A program made the translations under genes and the position numbers. Of a stretch of DNA of 64,000 bases, positions 16,363-28,900 are shown piece by piece. This DNA comes from Anastatus disparis (taxonomy: Eukaryota > Arthropoda > Insecta > Hymenoptera > Eupelmidae), in NCBI GenBank assembly GCA_017163975.1, contig JAFFSR010000218.1, positions 7,381,501 through 7,445,500 on the forward strand, read 5' to 3'. The first letter of the stretch is position 1. Each line of letters opens with the position of its first letter. The notes beneath the pieces are model-generated. The model was not told the DNA's origin. It did not search any database and saw only the letters and a list, made by a program, of their open reading frames with translations.

Positions 16363-19258
16363 CAATTTAAATCTATAAATTAAGAATTAGTCACATATCT
16401 CTATCCTTATCCAATTAAAGAATTTACATTTTGCAAAAACTAATAATTTTAGCAAAAAATAAAGAGGACGCCGAATCGTGTATCATAAAATTTAAATTGT
16501 TTTTTTTTTTTTTAGTTTTTGTAAAAAAATAAATTTTTTTATTAGAGAAAAACAGAGATACATGACTTACTCTTAGCGTAGAAAACTTTGCAGAATGCAT
16601 GAATAAAACTTTTTTTCAACTAAAATATGATCACGTCAAATAACCATATCCTGATAGAAAAAACGTTTCATCAATATCCACGTGTATATTTGTTATTTTA
16701 ATTTCCACGAAATTCATCAATCTCTAAAACACCGTGGATAAAGCTCGGCATCTCAATCTTTTCAAATCATCATTTTAATCGAAATAATTTTGCATACCAA
16801 AATGACATTCTCAACTGTGTCATTTAAATAAACAATATGAAAATTTGAATATTCAAACTAGAAAACAAATCCTTTCATACTCATCAGTAACTCTAACAAT
16901 AGCCTATATTCGCATGAAAGCTAAGAACAAAAGCCGGCATATAACATTTCCACATTGTGCCATCAATTTACTTAATTACCACATATACACACGTACACGT
17001 ACAAAATACAGCATGGAAGCGAGAGACAAAATGAAACCGTATTAATTACACTGGAAAAGTGGCTAGATTATATAACTTTTACTGTAATATTGCAGAAATT
17101 GTTTTGTTCTGTTGAAGATGCCACTGGAAAAGGGACTTGAGGAGTTGTTTCGAACTTCAAGTATGCAGCTTTTAACCATACGTGTACAACTGGCCATTTC
17201 AATCAGCGTGTGATTGAGGTATATGGGTTCTGATATATTTGCGTTGGAATTAACTGATGCATAAAAATGATTGTTTGAGTCTTATGTGATATTTGAATTT
17301 CATATGATGTACGAAAGAAAAACAAATTTTATTTTAATTAAAAATGTTTTTATATATTTTATAATATTTTTAAAACAAGAATGTTTTCAAAGAAAAAAAA
17401 TTGATAATTATTTTTTAAATGAAATTTTTTTTGTTATTAAATAAAAAAAAACTTTCATAAATATTTTCTTAAAAATCCATTATAATATTATCTATTATCC
17501 TTCTAAAAAATGCTTTTATTTAAAAAAGAAGAAAATTTTTTTTCATAATATTGATTTTAATTTATAATTTAAAGCATTAAAAATTTATTTTACATTCAAT
17601 ACGACTCTTACACATTAGACTTTACTGCTAAGATTATTAACATACTGGTTATATATTGGCGAAAGTACTTTTACTATTTACATTTTATTTATGTACTTTC
17701 ATATGCTTTCCGGTTTGCATTAAATATTAAAGCCCTTTAAAGCGGATGCTAACGCTAATCTTAAACTTTCTCCAATATTATTTCCATACACGTTCAGCCA
17801 ATGAATATAGTTTATGAAATCCTATCAACAAAATTTAATTAAAATTTCAACTTCTCCCTAAAAACGATATCGAAAAATAATTAAAACAATGTGCACATGT
17901 GCGTTTAGTGTTACACATGATACGCTCGTGATGTAACTTGACCATATCACTGTTGATAAACATTTAATTAACAAAAGAAAAAAGTACATGTTTAACTAGC
18001 TCCCAATATTCTTTTCAACGTATCGAGTAAATTCTTTCTATGGAAAAAAAATTTTTCGATTCGTTCGTTTACTTTTGTAACAATTCACTTTTAGATTGAA
18101 ATAATTGTAAGGCTTAGTACGAAATTTCGAACAAGATTTATCAATTAAAAGGATAACGCTTACAGAGATGATAGCTCTCTATGTATGTATATATGCATCG
18201 ATTAAAATGAGACAAAAGTAGGTTAATAAAAAACTTTTTTTTATTCTTATCCAATCAAGAGCTCGGCTGATAAGCTTTGCAGAAATAATACCGAAAAGTA
18301 TTCTTTCGCTGAAAATTATATCACTGATAGGAAAGAGGAGCTCGAGAAGAAGAAAAAAAGGAACTGTATTAAAATATAATAGAAAAAGTGGGATTAATTA
18401 CTATTCTTTTTTTTTAATGGAGTTTTGACATAGGGAAATAAAATGAGGTAAGAAAAAATGCTGCTGAAATAGAGAGAATTAATAAAATTAATTGGAAAAT
18501 GTTCGTATGATGTCATGTGGAAAAATAAGTATTAAGTTCAAATCTTTAAAAACTAAGAAATTTATATTGAGGTTATATAGTAATTTTGGGAAATAATTTC
18601 TAAAATTCATTGAGTGATAAATAAAAAAAAATATTGAGTAAACTATAATTCACTTTAGCCAAATTTTTGACGAAATTTGACAAATTCCGTCTTTGATTTA
18701 CAAATCACGCTTTTTCCAGCATATTTTGAAACCCGCAGAATGGTGAAAAACTTAATCCAAAAAATTTTATAAACTAAAAGCGTAATGAGTAAATTATGAA
18801 ATAAAACATAAACCAATCTCTGTAATCACTTACATTCCAAGAATATCTTATATAAAGTCATTTTATCGTCACAGTCGTATAATAGACATAAAACGAATGT
18901 AAGATGCAAAGTACACAAGTAAATAAATGTTTATCTTAAAGTAACTGTTTTTTAATTAACTGTCGTATTACGTATACAATTTTTATATTCTCAAGACTTG
19001 CAAAAGCTTGAAATCACTGAAAAATTATTAAAAATATAAGTTAATGACTTTAGATAGTAATTTTAAAATTATCAGCTGATAGTAACCAGTACCCTCAGTA
19101 GGAGTAAGTACTATGGCTTTCCGAATTTCCATAATTTCAATTTGCTTATCTTTGTTTGTGCTACAGCTATTAATCTCGTTGTTAAAATGAGATTCTATTT
19201 AACGTATTTTTCAAATTATTTCTGCAAAAAAAGTCAAATTTTGAAGATATCAAAAAAT
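16363..19258. other. AT-rich non-coding DNA
   Basis: No gene or recognisable repeat. Long A/T homopolymers occur, for example a T-run at about 16,499-16,515. Short open frames (for example 16,845-17,045) show no domain-like sequence. Confidence 0.5.
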
Positions 19259-19340
19259 TCTCATATTACATAATATTTTTTAACAAGAACTCTGTAAGAA
19301 TACTCATACATAATATTTTTTTAACAAGGACTCTATAAGA
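19259..19340. repeat. Short imperfect tandem duplication (~45-bp unit)
   Basis: CTCATATTACATAATATTTT followed by a T/A run and CAAGAACTCTGTAAGA is repeated directly as CTCATACATAATATTTTTT with CAAGGACTCTATAAGA. A small local duplication with no apparent function. Confidence 0.6.
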
Positions 19341-20142
19341 TCGACTATTATTATTATATTTCTTGCTGTAAAATACCTTCATCTTTTACTATATTATTAA
19401 ATATTATCATCAGGTTTATCTAAAACGTTAACTTATGATAAATAGTCATTTCCCCTTCCCCTAATTTTTCCATTAATATATCTAAATTATTAATTATTAT
19501 CTCATACTCGTTCGGATTAATTGAACTTTTGTATGGATCTTCTTTTCTTTTAATTAATATGTTCGTTAACAGGAAAAAGAAAACAATTGATTTTCCCTTA
19601 ATTAAAACACAAATGAGCTAAGGCTATTGATAACATTTGAAAAGCTTTTTCTACTTTTTTTTGTGGTTAATATCGCGTGAAACAGATGTTTTATCTGAAG
19701 ATAAAGGATCGGATCAGCAAATTTTAAATGGCAGAAATGACAAAAAGATAAAGGATTCAATTGTTTTCTTTTTTATTGCGTAAAATGAAGTTATTTTTCC
19801 CCTTTTTTTAAAAAAACTTTATTCATTTCATGCAGTTTCGGTTTTGATAACTTTAAAATGGACAACTTTTATCCCTTTTTAAAGTCCAATTGTTCTTTTC
19901 ATATCAACGATGTTTTTATTCGTTAGAAAATAAGATTATTTTAGCTCTATATATAAAAAGGGAGCTTTTCCCCCTACCGTACCAAAAAAAATTCTTTTTA
20001 ACTTTGCTCCTTTTATCTATCCTTTTAAAATAAATAAAATAGCAAACAAAATTTCTCGGAGAAAAAGTTCTTTAAGAAAATTCAAGATGAACTTTTTAAC
20101 TATATAGATATGATGTAAACTATATCCCTCAACTTTAGAGAG

Positions 20143-20145
<3 letters not shown>
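19341..20145. other. AT-rich non-coding DNA
   Basis: No gene or repeat recognised. Confidence 0.5.

Positions 20146-20194
<49 letters not shown>
20146..20194. repeat. (TA)n microsatellite
   Basis: About 24 TA units, followed at once by GAGAGAGCGCGCGAGAG. A GC-richer segment (20,215-20,340) follows that shows no coding frame. It may be a regulatory block. Confidence 0.95.
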
Positions 20195-20201
<7 letters not shown>

Positions 20202-22059
20202 CGCGCGAGAGTTCATCAGATGATTTTCACGTGGCCCTAATTTGCAGCTCGGTGAATTTGTACTGAAGTTTGTATGCGCCCAGGCGCTTATCTCTCTGAC
20301 GGCCTTTCCTGGTATAGTGTCACATTATTTGCCGGAAGTTTTGGCATTTGGTGACAAGAATATTTTTATGAAAGTTATATTATTTTTTTTTTATAAAAAA
20401 TAAGTCAGGAGAAAAGCGAAGATAAATATGACATTTATGATTTTAAATATCTGTTTTTTTTCTGAGAATTGATTTTCCTATATTTGTATAATTATGCGAT
20501 TTTCATTGTTGAGAATTATTTTTGTTTCCTAACAAAGGAAATTTTTCAATGATGGAAACAATATATTTTTTTAGATAACATTATATAATAGGTTTGTGAA
20601 TACAATTTTTGAAGTACAGCGATATAACGGCGCGATTGTATAATTTATAACGAAATGTTTAATAAAAGCTTATATATAAATAAACATTATAGAAATATGT
20701 TTTGAATATTATTAATCAAAATACAGTTTTTGGACTGTTTGTACGCGTGCATGTATGGATGTTTGCATGTGCGTGCGTTTGTATTTTTAAATCTTGATAA
20801 TGGATTAATTGATTTTAATTCAACACGATTCAGTTTTGTTTTACTTTGTCAACAAAGTAGTGGCTGATTGATAGTTTGTTTTTTTAAAATTTAGTTAAGG
20901 TAACTCTTATGTTTTTATTGATTTATCGATGTTTTTAAAAATTAGTTTTTCTGAATGTTTTTAGGTTCCAACAAATTAAATTCTAATATTTTTTATGAAC
21001 AATTTCTTAAAATAAATATCGAACAATGTATAAGCTATTCAATGTAGGACGCCTAAATTAAATTTGTTTATGATAATTACAAAATGCTACTCAGGATTTG
21101 CTAGAGCGAAATACCTGTTATGCACTTACACAAAAATAAACTCCTTGTACTTGATAAAAATTCATGACCTATAGAGCTTAGATAATTTTCTAGTCAATTG
21201 AATTTCAAAAATTATTTTGCAATATTTATCTTGAAATAATGTAAGGAAATTTTTTGAAATGATTGCTCCCTTAAATGATTTTTGTCAAAATGCTTTTATT
21301 TAATAACAAAAATTATTATTATTTATTAATAATATAAAAAAATTTGATATTCCTATTTCAAACTAATAAAATAGTTAAATTGGTCCACTCATTCTTTTAT
21401 TTTGAAATTGGGCCACCATATTTTATGTAACAAAAGTAATATGCATAATTTAACAATTTTATTTTATTTTTTGAAACAAAAACAAATATTTGTTAAAAAT
21501 TAATATATAGAAAAAAATTTAGATTTTGTTGAAAAAAAAATATTACAAAAATATAAAAAATAAAAAAATCACAACTATAAAACTTTTTAATTTAAATATA
21601 TTTTATATAAATAATTTCACCATATCACGTTTAAACAAAAATATTTTCTCGAATAAGCGAAAAACTTTTAAAAAATGCTAAATCATCTAGCAACCGACAT
21701 GCTCTTTTATAACAAGTTAGCATAGCAAGAAAAAAAAGTCGCATCATCTCTAAAAAAAAACCTTCTAAAAATCTAGTATCCTATAACATGTGCTATTTAC
21801 GTCGAAAAAACTAACTCATTCGTATATAGACACAGCGCGTCGCACATTCTCCTCTCCTTCTCTATATAACGAATCGATAAGGATCACAACAAAAGCAACG
21901 GCCTATCTTCCATTCGTATATACACCACTCACACATTCACCGCCCCTCAAACAAGCTCGTATATACAGATATACGTGCACGATATGAGGTAGATATTGCT
22001 ACGCAGAACCGGAAACTAAAAAGAGAGAATATAAACATATATACATAGCGTACACAACC
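20195..22059. other. Non-coding DNA with a GC-richer start
   Basis: The first ~150 bp (20,200-20,345) is clearly richer in GC than its surroundings and has no open frame. The rest is AT-rich with nothing recognised. Confidence 0.45.
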
Positions 22060-22231
22060 CCTTTTTCGAGGGGCAGCTTTTCGTTGGTAAAACGTTTGGT
22101 GGCGCTGCACCACCACTCTATATATCCAAAGTTTTTTCAATATGGCTGCTTTTCACTGACAGGCCGCACACATAGTGTTTCTGCGCACGTCTGGGATTCG
22201 CATCCTTTGTAATCTTCGTTAAAAAAAACAG
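22060..22231 (+). promoter_or_regulatory. Candidate promoter and non-coding first exon ending in a consensus donor
   Basis: A GC-richer segment contains CTATATATCC near 22,118-22,127, then an ATG in the context CAATATGGCTGC at 22,142, and ends with CAG/GTAAGT, a textbook insect 5' splice site with the intron starting at 22,232. The ATG opens a frame of only five codons (stop at 22,157-22,159), so any transcript would carry a tiny upstream ORF. ATGGC near the start resembles the YY1-like motif found at some transcription starts. It could be an alternative first exon of the gene with exons at 46.8-49.0 kb (same strand, ~24.5 kb intron). That link is inference only. Confidence 0.4.
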
Positions 22232-24247
22232 GTAAGTTTTATCAGAATATTTCCCTTATTAGAGATTTAACTAATAATTAGAAAAAAATATTAAGGTTTA
22301 GAGGTTAGGATTTGTCAAAGTAATATTAAATTAATATTAGATGAATATTGCGTGCCGGTGAATGTGTTCGACTTCGCGTATATAAACGATCAATAGGACT
22401 ACGAGATGTACCGAGGGGTTGGTTTTACGTTTTTATTTCTTCTATTTCCTTTTTTGTTCATGTCTACATCCTTTTATTTCTTATTATCGAACGTATGTGT
22501 TTTTCCTTTTGATTTGCCAGGGTTATAACATGCATTTGTTACGTCCTTTTGACAATACACGACAAAGCTTGCAGACGCGTAAAGCTTGCATTTCAATGTC
22601 TATTGGGATTCTGTTGCGTTTTGTTTCTATTCAAAATAATGCTTTTTCTTTATAATATGATTCACCGTACGCTTAGACCTTTTTCTTGTCAGAGCTTTAT
22701 GTACATTCGATATGATCTTTTGGGTATTGTTGCGCAAGCAATGGGATTATCGAGTTAATAAATTCAAGATTTTGTTTTCGATTATTTGTTATTATAGTAC
22801 AATCAATTTTCTGATAATAAGAAATAAAATATTTAGTGTTAATTTAAACAATGTATACAAATGTTAATCCAATTTCGTAATCATTGAACGTAAGCTTTCG
22901 TATTTAACATAAATTTTAAATGATAAACAAATTTAATCAAACAATAATAATAGCAAACAATTTTATAGTGTCGAAAGTATAAACTTTGAAATTTGTTAAA
23001 ATTAAATTGACAACAATATAAATGAAATCACAAATAATTATTAAAAAAAAATCATCAATAACGGTTAGGAACATAAGTAAATTTTTAATAAATTATTAAA
23101 AATCATAGCAATATTTAAATAAACTTTCTAATAAAATATTTATTGATAAATTAATAGCAACTAATATCTTCAGGCAGAACCAATAATTCCTTTAATTAAC
23201 TAGTGCATCTTACGTTTACCTATCGCAACAATTAAACTCAAGAGCGCATGCGCGAAATTGTAGTTAAGTGTATATATTTGCTTTGATGAAACCTGGCTTT
23301 ATTTTTTATTGTAACACCTACATTTAATTAGGCTAGTTTCGCTTGTAATAAAATTAGCTAATTATTTTTATGTTTGTACAAGACGAAATTTAATGTACGA
23401 TTGATTGTTTTTCTGTGGAAAAAAAAATTTTTAATCACGTTTAACCCGATGTGTTTTATACGGTATAGAAAATAGTCTTAAGAGTACTTTAGTTGCAAAT
23501 TTTCGTAAGAAAAGAGTTTTAAAATTAAGATTTGACTATAAAACTAGTGTCATTTACTTTTAAACTAGGAGCGTTAAATGCTAAAGTTTCGGGTTGCTTA
23601 TATAAAGCTTTAACTAAAAGCTTTTTCGATATCGCCAGCGTCTAAACGGGAAATTCTTTTGTTTTTTTTTCTTTTTTCTTTAAAAACTTTCTAAAAAGTA
23701 CTAAAAAAAGATTGTATTTTTTAGTGTAATATTTAAAAGTTTGTCATTGATTTAAGGTGAATGTATTGCTTTTTATTTTTGACATTTTATGAAATTGTTT
23801 TTAATGAAAATTTGATTGATATTTTAGAATTCAATATTTTAATGAACTTCATGTCGAGTGTAAAGATAAACATCATTTATCTGGTTGATCGATATATGAC
23901 CAAATTAAAAATAGCTCTTTATTTCCAAAAGATTTCTTTAAAATAATTAAATTTCCTTCTTTTCTTTTCACTGTAAATCTCAAATTTACAAAAATTTTAG
24001 TGAATTCTCGTCTTATTTCTCCAGAGTAATGAGAGGTAATAAATAAGACTAATTTCTCCTTCATGAATGTTAATAATTTTTGAGTTTTAAAAATTAAATA
24101 CATAAACGTTTGAAATAAGGTTCATAGATTAAATTATAATAGGATTGAAATACTATTGCGAACAGTAATAATTATTATAACTATTATTTTATTTTAGACA
24201 ATGGTAATGATTATCATTGTTAAATACTATAAAACCGTACTGATTTC
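22232..24247. other. AT-rich non-coding DNA, possibly intronic
   Basis: Follows the candidate donor at 22,232. No coding exon recognised; open frames at 22,419-22,758 overlap one another in different frames and lack domain character. Confidence 0.45.
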
Positions 24248-24360
24248 TATTAAATTCTTCATATATTTATATATTTATATGTATATATTTATATATTCAT
24301 ATATTAATATGTATATATTTATATATTTATATGCATATATTTATATGTTTATGTATTAAT
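24248..24360. repeat. AT-rich short-period repeat leading into the 120-bp array
   Basis: Degenerate units built from TATATTTATAT and TATGCATATAT. They look like the AT-rich half of the 120-bp unit next door, repeated at shorter period. Confidence 0.75.
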
Positions 24361-24720
24361 ATGCATATATTTATATATTTATATGCATATATTTATATGT
24401 TTATATATTAATATGTATATATTTATATTTATAATTTATATATAAATAAACGGTAGCATAACGAACAACGCTCAAATTTTATGCATATATTTATATATTT
24501 ATATGCATATATTTATATGTTTATATATTAATATGTATATATTTATATTTATAATTTATATATAAATAAACGGTAGCATAACGAACAACGCTCAAATTTT
24601 ATGCATATATTTATATATTTATATGCATATATTTATATGTTTATATATTAATATGTATATATTTATATTTATAATTTATATATAATTAAACGGTAGCATA
24701 ACGAACAACGCTCAAATTTT
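24361..24720. repeat. Three tandem copies of a 120-bp repeat
   Basis: Copies at 24,361-24,480, 24,481-24,600 and 24,601-24,720. By direct reading the first two are identical and the third has a single change (ATAAATAAACGG to ATAATTAAACGG). Each unit has an AT-only first half and ends in CGGTAGCATAACGAACAACG followed by CTCAAATTTT. Such homogeneity points to recent amplification or gene-conversion-like turnover. It could also be a truncated satellite array. Confidence 0.95.
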
Positions 24721-25110
24721 CCGATCTGGAGTACAACTACAAACTTTAGCAAGATATCTTAATATTTTCTCCAAAAGTAAACCAGATTATGTGTCCTCAT
24801 ATCGCGCCTACTGACTATCCGGTTTCATAAAGGTTCGATATCTCGTGTATGTCCAAAACAACGTTTCGCAAGTGCGAGAGACCGATCTCCGCACGGAGAA
24901 GTAATCAATATTATTCAGGATTATATCTTTGTAAAGGGGTATCGATCTGAACGCTAAAGCAATGGCTGACTTTACCCATTGACATTCAATGATAACGGTA
25001 TAACGTATCAGGGGTTTCTGTCCTCAAATAATCTGATCAACGATTCGGATGTTCGGATATAGTTTGATGTAATCATATTAAAGTTCATCTGGTAGAGAAT
25101 GTACATGCGG
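24721..25110. other. GC-richer unique segment next to the tandem array
   Basis: About 390 bp of clearly higher complexity (for example GTGCGAGAGACCGATCTCCG near 24,870-24,890) directly abuts the last repeat unit. No long open frame on either strand. It may be the non-repeat part of a transposable element such as a non-autonomous Helitron carrying internal minisatellite repeats, but I see no diagnostic ends. Confidence 0.4.
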
Positions 25111-28100
25111 ATATTCTTTGCGTGTAAACTTTAAATGTTATGATTTAGTCATTTTGAAAAAATTTAAAAAATCAGATCAAAAACAATTAATATTTTCCCA
25201 AAATGTAAAGATTAAAATATACTTCGATAGTATTATTATTTAAATATTTTTTTCACGATTGCAAAACTTGCCCTGTAAGAAAATAAGAAATACATAACTT
25301 TCAACTGTAATATCAATTTCGATAAAAGCAGTTAGTGTCATAAACAAAGTGCACACTTGATTATTCAATTTTATTGTCTCAACGAGTGCTGTATTGACAA
25401 AAGTATTGTAAATAATGGCTTCGTATTTTGTTGGTATATGCAAACTGGATTGTCTTTAAAACAATAGAAAAATAAAATTGTCGTCTGTGTTTATTTGCAA
25501 AAATAATAAAGTTAGAAATACAAATGTTTAAAATATATTAATTCTCGGTTTCCTTTATGTGTGGCAGACAGGAAACGTTTTTTGTTTGAAAATAAATTTT
25601 CGCTTAAAAAATTTTATTTACATTATTTTCCAATAAAACTATATTTGGCTAGAATATTTACGACATACATATGTATTTTAAAAGTATATCATTCACAAAT
25701 ATTTTAGGCATATGATCATTTTACATGAATTTCACACTTATTATTTGTGAGTTTTTATGTAAGTTTTTATATATATAAACAAAATAAATTGTGTTGCCAT
25801 CTAAAGAAGAATATATAAAAAAGAGTCTGAAACGTTGATTAATAAAACTAATTATTTTGCTCAAACATTCGAGTAATTGTGATTGAACTTTTCATAAATG
25901 ATCATTCTTTAAAATTAAGGTAAAACCATAAGGTTTTTGGAAAAGCTTAATTATTTTGATATAGCAATGCATATGAACGCAATCGATTTCAAGACATTAG
26001 TCTTACCTCCATTAAAAATTTTAAATTTTAATAAATTAAACTTTTTGCAATTTCACTTCTTAAAATTACTTATTTACAATGTTTCATTTGCTAGTTGTGT
26101 TATCAATGAAATATATCTGTAGATATATATATGTTCTATATTGTTGAGTTTATTGACATACAAAAAACTAACCTGTATACATGTCTGACTTTATTTATAA
26201 CTGTTTGCACGCTAAAGATAAAGAAGGAGTATTTGAAAAATCAAAACCTAAAGTTTCAATTACGTATCATACTGAATGTCTCGATGTATTATTAAAGAAC
26301 CTTGATCGTACACACAACTTGTAATTATGGAAAATATTTTATTTCGATGAATGATGAAAATAAAACTTGAAAAATAACTAAAGCGACAGTACATCAAGAT
26401 AGTACAGTATCCGTAATTGAAAAATTTGATGAAATCGTGCAAAAAATTTTTTAATCAGAAATTTCCAAAAAATTGAGAATTTTATGAACCGTTAATTGAA
26501 AAACGTAAAATTTATTTATGATGAAAAATCATATTCCTACAAATTTATCATTAATATTTGACTTATCGGTTGGAGTATCGCAATTTCGATCCCCATTGGT
26601 GAAATGTTGCGCGAAACGTAAACATCTTTTATGCTTTGAAAAGAAATGAATAATTCAAGTATTGATTAAAAGCATTCGTGAAAATATACGTGTAAATAAT
26701 AAATTAAAAGTGATGGTGCAATCAAATCTTGAGTTACTTTCCAGTTTCAATATCTACAGCAAACCTATTTCAAATTTAAAATATTTATCAATTTACCGAA
26801 AAATCATTTTACTTGGATAAAAAATATCTCAACCAAACGTCAAAATGATTCACTTCCTTTAAAAAACATGAATTCATTCTTTCTTTAAAAAAAAGAGGAA
26901 TCTGAACTTTGCTTGCTCATCTCTATAGAGCAAAGATTGATTTGATGCGACCAGCTATTTTACGACTTAAGTTTTGTGCTCTCGATATACGTCAAAAGCT
27001 GGAAAGAGAGAAAAAGAATTCGTAAATTTTTCCATTCACGTCAAGTGTTTTTATATATCTAAAAGAAACGCGTGGGTGGCGCGCTTGCGCACGGATCCTT
27101 TCCATCTTTCAAAACTACGAAGATCAAAATACATATACGAATACTTAGACTGTCGAAGTTTACGGTATTTTTCTTATTTTATTTACACGAATTCAATATA
27201 TATCTATACATCTGGTATAAAAGGAACCTCGTAAGGGAAATTGGAGATATGCATTTTGTGGTTAAACAAACTTAATAGAGTAAATTTTAGTTAAGACGTT
27301 ATCTTACTTCGATTATTTGATTTTCAGTTTGACTTTAGGAATGAGAATCTAGTTTATATCATTGATTAATGTTACTTGAACTGAATAATCGCTTTTCATA
27401 TAGGCCAAATTATATATGATGGTAAATATAGGATGGATTATTCATTTTTTTTGTTTATTATTTACAGAAAACAATCAGCGGTTATTCATTAGGAGTGTTT
27501 CATTGTAAATTTATGATTGCCGAAAAACAGATTGAAATTTTGATAAAATATGAAGTTTTGTTTGAAGATTTATTGCAATCCTAAATTTATAAATATTTTA
27601 ATTTTTTTAAATATATGTTACTGTTTCGTGAGAAAAAAATGTTTGTAATAAATGTTCTTAATCAAGAATCTATAGCAATAAAATTCTGATTTATGTTATT
27701 ACATTATTTATCATTATTTATAAAGAAAATGTAGAATGTTTTTAAAATCTATATACATTATTTAATATAATCACAATAACTTATCAAAAAATTATAATTT
27801 CTGACAAAAACTTATCTGCGTGAAATGAAGTATTATCTATTTAGATAAGTATTTATTTATTTTGTAATAAAGATAAAAAAGAGGCGTGTAATGCAATAAA
27901 TGAATGATAAAGTTACGAATTATCAAATCAGTTATGAAATCACCAAATTACGAGATATCAAACCATAAGTGTTTTGGAAAAATTTATTCCAAGAAGTTAT
28001 TGATAATGATTACATTGATATGTTTAACATGCCTTTTGTCGTAAACAGAAAGATAAATAAAAGACGATTAACTTCATCTGAATTTTTAATATAAAAATTA

Positions 28101-28558
28101 TCCGAATTTATCACTGATTTTGCTTTGTTTATTTTTTTTTCAGTAACATGACTTTAATATATTTATTAAGTTAATTAATTATAAAATAAGATTATTTTCC
28201 AAATCATACGATTAAATACATCCTAAATGAAAAATAATCAAATTATTTTTAGCAAATTCAATTTTTCTTTATTCACCAAATTCCATCGCGTTTCTTTTTT
28301 TCTATTTAGACAACTGATCCAGGTCTAATAGACTACGTTTCAAAACTTGTTTTTTTTCCTTCCCTATCTGCCAACTTTTCTAACGTGAATTTCCGTCATT
28401 TCGAAAAACAAAGATGAAAAGAGATTTCGTGAAAAAAGGGACGCACGAGATATTTAGGACGCGAGAAAGAAAAAAATAAAAGCACATCGTGACGGATGGA
28501 CAGCGTGTGTCCGGTGAAAAGGTATACTGTCTAAATTTTTTGGTTTGATATTTCAGCT
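25111..28558. other. AT-rich non-coding DNA
   Basis: No gene recognised. A GGTATAAAAGG motif sits near 27,212 at the end of a modestly GC-richer stretch (about 26,960-27,240). It may be a promoter, but no coding exon follows. Confidence 0.5.
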
Positions 28559-28900
28559 TCCGTTAATAAAGAAAATCAAACTTTTTTTTTTAGATTTAGA
28601 TGGATTTATGGTTTTAATATAAATTTCGAAAACTTCATATGAATTTTAGATTATTTGTTTAAATATGGCCAAATTGTATTGAAATATTATTGATTCTCTG
28701 ATAGAATATTAGCTATGATCTGGTCAGAATATGTTCAATTAGCATGTCTGGACAGATCATGGTTGATTTTTTACTAGGCATATTAATATAGTTCGGCTTT
28801 ATTTAAACAAATAACGTACAATCCTTATGATCTTTCCGAATTTATATTAAAACTAAATCTGTTTAAAACGAAAAAAAGTTTGATTTTCTTCATTATCGGA
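28559..28900. mobile_element. Foldback (MITE-like) element, ~340 bp
   Basis: The two halves are imperfect reverse complements. Left end: TCCGTTAATAAAGAAAATC with AAACTTTTTTTT, then AGATTTAGAT and TTTTAATATAAATTTCG. Right end: CGAATTTATATTAAAA, CTAAATCTG, AAAAAAAGTTTGATTTTC and ATTATCGGA. The centre is also palindromic (ATGATCTGGTCAGA against TCTGGACAGATCAT near 28,715-28,762). No coding capacity. The divergence between arms suggests an old insertion. Confidence 0.7.

Noticed and set aside
24248..24720. CRISPR-like array
   Set aside because: The repeats are directly contiguous with no unique spacers, and the context is eukaryotic.
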